Positions 23,334-27,873 of a stretch of DNA of 27,873 bases are shown here, piece by piece; the first letter of the stretch is position 1; each line of letters opens with the position of its first letter. Source of the DNA: Chloroflexota bacterium (lineage in GTDB: Bacteria; Chloroflexota; Anaerolineae; CG2-30-64-16). The DNA lies in the NCBI GenBank assembly GCA_029555885.1, contig JAKPQT010000159.1, forward strand, positions 1-27,873, in the 5' to 3' direction. The position numbers were made by a program, and so were the translations under genes. The notes beneath the pieces are model-generated. The model did no database searches. It was given only the letters and a program-made list of their open reading frames with translations, and had not been told where the DNA came from.

Positions 23334-24411
23334 GCGCGTCGTAGAGAGGGGCTTGCACGCTCCAGTCGAAGCGGCGGACGTACTCGCGGAGCAGAGGGCC
23401 GCCAGCAGGCCGCGCCAGGGCTGCGCGCAGATGGGCCAGCAGGTCTTCGAAGCCGGTGTACAGGCAGGCCACATGGCTGGCGGGCGGCAGCAGCTCTGGA
23501 TAGCTCAGCCCCTTGGGCAGGATAGGCTGCGCGCCGCAGTAGATGGCCTCGACCACGCTGACGCCGAAGAACTCGTGGATGGCCGTGCTGAGCACCACGT
23601 CTGCGCTCCACAGCAGCCGCGCATAGTCGGGCCGCTGCTCGGCATAGCCGTAGTGGACGAGCCGGTCGCCCAGACGGTCGCGGGCCTCAGCAAACTCCGC
23701 AGGCGCCATGCGGAAGTTCTCCCCAGCCAGCGCGACGCGAAACGGCACGCCCTCGCCGGCCAGCGTGTACAGGGCGCGGAGCATCGTGGCCGGGTCCTTG
23801 TCGTATTCCCACCGCTGGTTCCACAGCACCAGCGGCGGCGTGGACCGCAGATGTTCGTGGGGATAGGCATCATACGCGGCCAGGTCGCACCCGACCGGCA
23901 GCACGCCGGCCTTGGCCCGCGCCGCGTCGACCGTCTCGAGGTGCGTATAATCCGGGAAGTGCTTGAGCAGCCGCGGCAGTTCGTCGAACCAAGCATTGAG
24001 GTGGTAGGCAGAGTTAAAGCAGACCCGATCCGCAGCCAACATGGCGAGATGCTGGATCATACCGTAGGTCAGGTCGCGCTTGGAGCCGGGCGGCGGCGGA
24101 TAGGTGAGCTGGTTCTCGTGCATGTACAGGATCGACGGCACGCCGGCCAGCTCGCGGCGCAACAGAGCATAGAAGGCGGGCAGATTCGTCATGCTCGTCG
24201 CCAGCAGCAGGTCCGGCCGTTCGCCCGCGCCGAGCAGGCTGTGCGCCTGCTCGGCCAATTCGAGCGCGGCGCCCTGCATCCGCCACTTCCAAAAGTAACC
24301 GGCCAGGCTCAGCACGCGGACGCGGTGGCGGCTGGCCGCGGCATAACCCTCGGCCCAGGCGCGATGCGAGCCGGTATGATAGGGGTTCAGCAGCCAGATG
24401 TTCAGCGCCAT
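23260..24411 (-). CDS. GT-B glycosyltransferase of the DUF3524 / tRNA-queuosine mannosyltransferase-like family
   Basis: This is a 383-residue protein. The N-terminal part ([20 protein letters not shown]) and [20 protein letters not shown] match the DUF3524 domain found in GTDC1/QTMAN, which mannosylates queuosine in tRNA-Asp in vertebrates. The C-terminal part ([41 protein letters not shown]) is a GT-B nucleotide-sugar-binding half with its conserved Glu motif. The ATG at 24411 (MALNIWLL) fits the family; the longer frame to 24453 was not used. No clear ribosome-binding site is seen. Its basic, Pro-rich tail ([16 protein letters not shown]) lies in the overlap with the cold-shock gene. Whether it acts on queuosine here is inferred from family only. 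Confidence 0.88.
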   Translation of the reverse strand: MALNIWLLNPYHTGSHRAWAEGYAAASRHRVRVLSLAGYFWKWRMQGAALELAEQAHSLLGAGERPDLLLATSMTNLPAFYALLRRELAGVPSILYMHENQLTYPPPPGSKRDLTYGMIQHLAMLAADRVCFNSAYHLNAWFDELPRLLKHFPDYTHLETVDAARAKAGVLPVGCDLAAYDAYPHEHLRSTPPLVLWNQRWEYDKDPATMLRALYTLAGEGVPFRVALAGENFRMAPAEFAEARDRLGDRLVHYGYAEQRPDYARLLWSADVVLSTAIHEFFGVSVVEAIYCGAQPILPKGLSYPELLPPASHVACLYTGFEDLLAHLRAALARPAGGPLLREYVRRFDWSVQAPLYDALMEEVASPTPQAPRPARRGSRAPR

Positions 24412-24487
24412 GGGCAGATGATAGCATGCGACAGGGCGAAATTCCCAATGCACGATTCAGAATTTGGTATGCAAAAGCAAAGCTTTG

Positions 24488-24496
24488 TGGTAGAAT
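24488..24496 (+). promoter_or_regulatory. Extended -10 promoter of the repeat-rich membrane protein
   Basis: TGG plus TAGAAT, inside the same 11-mer TGTGGTAGAAT seen at 13050-13060. No -35 is visible. It is about 80 nt before the start codon. Confidence 0.45.
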
Positions 24497-24574
24497 TAGC
24501 GTAGGTATTGTACAAAGCAGTTGTCGGCCTTTTGGAACACACCAATCCTCTGTTCGGAGAAAGGCGGTTTCCCC

Positions 24575-26110
24575 ATGGGCAAACATCGCGTCACCCGCAT
24601 CATCGCCATCACTATCCTCGTGCTGGCCGCCATCTACCTTGTGGCGGGCCTTGTCGTCGCGCTTAACTTGGGCGGCCGCGGCCTGGGCGAGGGATGGGGG
24701 CCGGGTTGGACAGGCTGGGTCACGATTCCCATCATCGTCGGCGCAGTGTTCAGCGCGCTCAGCATGATGGTACTGGGCCTGCTGCTGCTGTTCCTCGGCA
24801 AAATCTCGGAGAATCTGACAATCGCGCAGGATCATCGCGCTGCCGCGCGCAAGCGAGCAGCCGAGCAAGCCGCGGCAGCAGAACGGGCTGCAGCCGAACA
24901 AGCAGCCGCAGCCGCTGCGGCGGCTGCGGAAGTCACCGCACCGGTGATCGAGACTGAGGTGGAGGCGCCGCCGGTAGCGTTGGACATCGAGCCGCCGGCT
25001 GCGACGATGGCCTCGACCGGCCTGCCCGTCGTTGACGTGCCAACCATTGAAGCGGGCGTCCCGCATGTGGACGTGCCCGCCATCGAAACGCCTGAGGTTG
25101 AGCTGCCGACCGTCGAGGCGCACGTTGAGCTGCCGGAGGTCGAACTGCCGGAGGTCGAACTGCCGGAGGTCGAACTGCCGGAGGTCGAAGCGCCGGAAGT
25201 CGAACTCCCGAAGGTCGAGCTGCCGGAGGTCGAGCTGTCGGAGGTCGAAGTGCCGGAAGTCGAACTGCCGGAGGTCGAAGCGCCGGAAGTCGAACTCCCG
25301 AAGGTCGAGCTGCCGGAGGTCGAACTGCCGGAGGTCGAACTGCCGGAGGTCGAAGCGCCGGAAGTTGAACTCCCGAAGGTCGAGCTGCCGGAGGTCGAAG
25401 TGCCGGAGGTCGAAGCGCCGGAAGTTGAACTGCCGGAGGTCGAAGCGCCGGAAGTTGAACTCCCGAAGGTCGAACTGCCGGAGGTCGAAGTGCCGGAAGT
25501 GCAGCTGCCCAAGGTCGAGATCGATGCACCGGTCATAGAAACACCTCCGCTGTCGGAGGAATCGCTTGCCGACCTGCCGCCCCTCCGTGTAGAGGCATCC
25601 TCCGTTACCGTGGACACCGAGCTCCCCGCCGTAACGCTCCCGCCCATGCCGGATGCCGCCGCGGTGGCGGGCGCTGAGGCGGAGAGCGAGGCTGCTCGCC
25701 TGCGTGCGCAGGTGGCCGAGCTTGAGGCGCGGCTGGCCGCGCTACGTCAGGCTGAAGCCGCGGACGCGGATGCGCCCATCGAGGCCGGCGTGAGCGGCAA
25801 GCTGCCCGGCGCAGATGAAGCCGCCCGAATCGCTGCCGAAATGCGCGCAGCCGGGCTGCTCAGCCATCCCGATGAGGGGAGCACCCCTGCGGCGCCCACA
25901 ACTCCCGCGCCGCAGGCTGACAACCTGCTGCTGATTCAGGGCATCGGCCCGTACTATGCCCAGCGGCTCAAGGAGATCGGCATCGTCACCTTCCTGCAGC
26001 TTGCTGAGGCGAGTGACGAAACCCTCGCTCGCGTCACCGGCACCTTCTCCGATCGGGTCAAGCGGGAGGACTGGCGCGGCCAGGCCCGCCGGATGGCCGA
26101 GGGAAAGTGA
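24575..26110 (+). CDS. Membrane protein with LPEVE repeats and C-terminal helix-hairpin-helix domain
   Basis: This is a 511-residue protein. Two membrane helices (about 9-30 and 47-73) are followed by an Ala-rich charged helix (about 85-125, AAEQAAAAERAAAEQ), then about 28 pentapeptides of the type (L/A/V)PEVE or LPKVE (residues 173-316), a second coiled segment (about 365-395, SEAARLRAQVAELEARLAAL) and a C-terminal helix-hairpin-helix-like domain (450-511, LLLIQGIGPYYAQRLKEIGI). The last resembles DUF4332-type or L21-like domains. The repeat is acidic, with alternating Pro, and probably extended. The ATG has GGAGAAAGG upstream. The stop codon lies in a repeat array. Membrane tethering of a nucleic-acid- or protein-binding end is an inference; the function is unknown. 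Confidence 0.85.
   Translation: MGKHRVTRIIAITILVLAAIYLVAGLVVALNLGGRGLGEGWGPGWTGWVTIPIIVGAVFSALSMMVLGLLLLFLGKISENLTIAQDHRAAARKRAAEQAAAAERAAAEQAAAAAAAAAEVTAPVIETEVEAPPVALDIEPPAATMASTGLPVVDVPTIEAGVPHVDVPAIETPEVELPTVEAHVELPEVELPEVELPEVELPEVEAPEVELPKVELPEVELSEVEVPEVELPEVEAPEVELPKVELPEVELPEVELPEVEAPEVELPKVELPEVEVPEVEAPEVELPEVEAPEVELPKVELPEVEVPEVQLPKVEIDAPVIETPPLSEESLADLPPLRVEASSVTVDTELPAVTLPPMPDAAAVAGAEAESEAARLRAQVAELEARLAALRQAEAADADAPIEAGVSGKLPGADEAARIAAEMRAAGLLSHPDEGSTPAAPTTPAPQADNLLLIQGIGPYYAQRLKEIGIVTFLQLAEASDETLARVTGTFSDRVKREDWRGQARRMAEGK
25091..25526 (+). repeat. Coding tandem repeat (15-bp unit)
   Basis: The 15-mer GAGGTCGAACTGCCG and close variants follow one another, with a higher-order block encoding APEVELPKVELPEVE repeated about four times. 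DNA identity between blocks is nearly complete, implying recent duplication and likely length variation. Confidence 0.92.
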
Positions 26111-26335
26111 CGGGGTGACAGGGTGAAGAGGTGATGTGGGCTGGGCATGGCCTTCGCGTCATGGGCCAGACCCGCAAGCACCGCCAGATACAGTATTGGA
26201 GTCGAGGCTTCAGCCGGTTACACAGTGAACGCTCGTGCACACCCAAACCGGCTGAAGCCTCGACTCCATTATCGCCCGCTCACCTTGTCACCCCATCACC
26301 TTGTCACCTCTTCTCCTGTTCTCCCGTTCACCCCA
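26106..26335. repeat. Inverted array of 8-bp units upstream of gyrA
   Basis: The left arm (26106-26137) has AGTGACGG, GGTGACAG, GGTGAAGA and GGTGATGT, and includes the stop codon of the preceding gene (26108-26110). The right arm (26280-26335) has seven units: TCACCTTG, TCACCCCA, TCACCTTG, TCACCTCT, TCTCCTGT, TCTCCCGT and TCACCCCA. A separate perfect inverted repeat is nested inside. It belongs to the same unit family as 5077-5231. Confidence 0.88.
26197..26268. repeat. Perfect 23-bp inverted repeat nested in the gyrA upstream gap
   Basis: TGGAGTCGAGGCTTCAGCC plus GGTT (26197-26219) and its exact complement (26246-26268) flank a 26-nt loop. No reading frame lies inside, so it is not a transposon. 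It could fold into a strong hairpin downstream of the helix-hairpin-helix gene. Confidence 0.9.
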
Positions 26336-26368
26336 TCCCCGTAAATGGCCCAAACCGCCGTTCTGAGG

Positions 26369-26374
26369 TATAAT
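26369..26374 (+). promoter_or_regulatory. -10 element of gyrA
   Basis: A perfect TATAAT lies about 47 nt before the gyrA start; no convincing -35 is seen. Its position downstream of the repeat array implies that gyrA has its own promoter. Confidence 0.5.
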
Positions 26375-26420
26375 AAGGAAGCGCATCGCGTGAAGCGCGA
26401 GCTGTCCTGAGGAACGGTGA

Positions 26421-27873
26421 ATGAACAACCAGATTGAAACATCCCCCAGCGCGCTGGGGATTGTCCGGCCGATCAGCATCGAAGAGGAAATGCGCGGGTC
26501 CTACCTGGACTACGCCATGAGCGTCATCGTCGCGCGTGCGCTGCCCGACGCACGCGACGGGCTCAAGCCCGTCCAGCGGCGCATCCTCTACGCAATGGAT
26601 GACATGGGCAACCGCGCCGGCACACCTTACCGCAAGTCCGCCCGTATCGTCGGCGAGGTGCTCGGCAAGTATCACCCACACGGCGACAGCGCGGTCTACG
26701 ACGCCATGGCGCGCATGGCCCAGGACTTTAGCCTGCGCTACCCCCTGGTCGACGGGCAGGGCAACTTCGGCTCGGTCGATGGCGATGCACCGGCGGCCAT
26801 GCGCTACACCGAAGCCCGGCTCGCCCGCATCACCGAATCGCTGATTGCCGACATCGAAAAAGAGACCATCGACTGGAACGACAACTTCGACGGCAGCCTC
26901 AAGGAACCGGCGGTCCTGCCCGCGCTGCTGCCCAACCTCCTGCTCAACGGCAACAGCGGCATCGCGGTTGGCATGGCGACCAACATCCCGCCCCACAATC
27001 TCGGTGAGCTGTGCGACGCCATCGCGTTCCTCATCGACCGTTGGGGCGACGTGGACGATATCACCGTCGATGAGCTAATGCAGTTCATCCAGGGACCGGA
27101 CTTCCCGACGGGTGCGCTGGTGCTGGGCCGCGAGGAAATCAAGCTGGCCTATGGCACGGGCAAAGGGCGCGTCATCATGCGCGCAGCCACGCGCATCGAA
27201 GAGATGAGCGGCCGCGGAGGCGACGGCAGCCGCAGCAGCCGCCACCGCATCGTCGTCACCGCGATCCCCTACCAACTTAACAAGACTACGCTGCTCGAAC
27301 GCATCGCGGAACTCGTGCGCGAAGGGCGCATCCCCGACATCAGCGACCTGCGCGACGAGTCGGACCGCAAGGGGATGCACGTCGTCATCGAGCTCAAGCG
27401 CGGTGCATCGCCGCGCAAGGTGCTCAACCAGCTCTTCAAGTACACGCCGCTCCAGTCCACCTTCGGCGTCAACATGCTGGCCCTGGTGGAGGGCGAGCCG
27501 CGGCTGCTCAGCCTCAAGCGCGCGCTCCAGATTTACGTGGACCACCGCATCGACGTCATCATCCGGCGGACGAACTACCTGCTCCGGCAGGCGCGCGAGC
27601 GGGCGCACATTTTGGAGGGGCTGCGCATTGCGTTGCAGTTCCTCGATGAGGTCATCCACATCATCCGCACCGCGGACAGCGCGGACGACGCTCGGCACAA
27701 GCTCATCGCGCGCTTCGGGCTGAGCGAACGGCAGGCCCAGGCCATCCTGGACATGCAGTTGCGCCGGCTGGCCGCGCTCGAACGCCAGAAGATCGAAGAT
27801 GAGTACCAGACTCTCCTGGGCCAGATCCGGTACTACGAGGAGCTGCTGGGCGACCCGACGCGCATCCTCGGCG
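26421..27873 (+). CDS. gyrA: DNA gyrase subunit A, 3' end cut by window edge
   Basis: The first 484 codons of the breakage-reunion subunit of a type IIA topoisomerase are present. [36 protein letters not shown] and [20 protein letters not shown] are the winged-helix motifs. The catalytic tyrosine is Tyr129 in [10 protein letters not shown]. The positions matching E. coli Ser83 and Asp87 are Ser90 and Asp94, the quinolone-sensitive type. GAGG lies 8 nt before the ATG. The C-terminal domain, which separates GyrA from ParC, lies beyond the window, so ParC is not excluded, though GyrA is more likely. Confidence 0.93.
   Translation, partial: MNNQIETSPSALGIVRPISIEEEMRGSYLDYAMSVIVARALPDARDGLKPVQRRILYAMDDMGNRAGTPYRKSARIVGEVLGKYHPHGDSAVYDAMARMAQDFSLRYPLVDGQGNFGSVDGDAPAAMRYTEARLARITESLIADIEKETIDWNDNFDGSLKEPAVLPALLPNLLLNGNSGIAVGMATNIPPHNLGELCDAIAFLIDRWGDVDDITVDELMQFIQGPDFPTGALVLGREEIKLAYGTGKGRVIMRAATRIEEMSGRGGDGSRSSRHRIVVTAIPYQLNKTTLLERIAELVREGRIPDISDLRDESDRKGMHVVIELKRGASPRKVLNQLFKYTPLQSTFGVNMLALVEGEPRLLSLKRALQIYVDHRIDVIIRRTNYLLRQARERAHILEGLRIALQFLDEVIHIIRTADSADDARHKLIARFGLSERQAQAILDMQLRRLAALERQKIEDEYQTLLGQIRYYEELLGDPTRILG

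Noticed and set aside
24014..25123. Minus-strand open frame across the glycosyltransferase start and the next gene
   Set aside because: It is antisense to the repeat-protein gene and out of frame with the glycosyltransferase; no motifs.
26197..26268. Miniature insertion sequence
   Set aside because: The inverted arms enclose only 26 nt, with no target duplication seen and no transposase in the window.

Overview
The window is a G+C-rich stretch of bacterial chromosome carrying housekeeping and transport genes, with no phage or insertion-sequence genes. The gene content (a glyA-gcvT fusion, two ECF-type transporters, and gene gaps filled with inverted arrays of very short repeats) suggests an uncultured Chloroflexota bacterium, Anaerolineae-like. 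That assignment is an inference from gene style; no marker gene proves it.

Layout. Positions 1-7837 (minus strand) hold, in transcription order, a lipoate ligase family gene, an amidase, a large glycoside-hydrolase-like protein, carA, and carB running off the left edge. Positions 8003-11815 (plus) hold a transglutaminase-like gene, then a metal ECF transporter operon (cbiM with a fused N-like domain, cbiQ, cbiO) ending in a Fur-family regulator; a good promoter and a candidate operator lie in front of it. A YihY/BrkB membrane protein (minus) and a 1078-residue SHMT-aminomethyltransferase fusion (plus) follow. Positions 16438-22621 (minus) hold a second ECF system (75-aa membrane protein, S component, EcfT, two ATPases), a PfkB-family kinase, a 95-aa membrane protein and a nucleotidyltransferase-nitroreductase fusion. 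Then come tRNA-Cys, a zinc-ribbon/cold-shock protein, a DUF3524-type glycosyltransferase, a repeat-rich membrane protein with a C-terminal helix-hairpin-helix domain, and gyrA running off the right edge.

The most unusual signal is in the gaps. All seven co-directional gene gaps of about 90 bp or more contain a pair of inverted arms, each made of tandem 7, 8, 9 or about 10 bp units. The unit sequence differs from gap to gap. The first arm overlaps the stop codon of the upstream gene in six cases and starts about 11 nt after it in the seventh. In most gaps the second arm ends just before the ribosome-binding site or start of the downstream gene. Related material has entered genes: carB carries a four-unit heptamer array and a palindromic insert, the nucleotidyltransferase N-terminus carries the same heptamer, and one ECF ATPase has a C-terminal tail encoded by repeat units.
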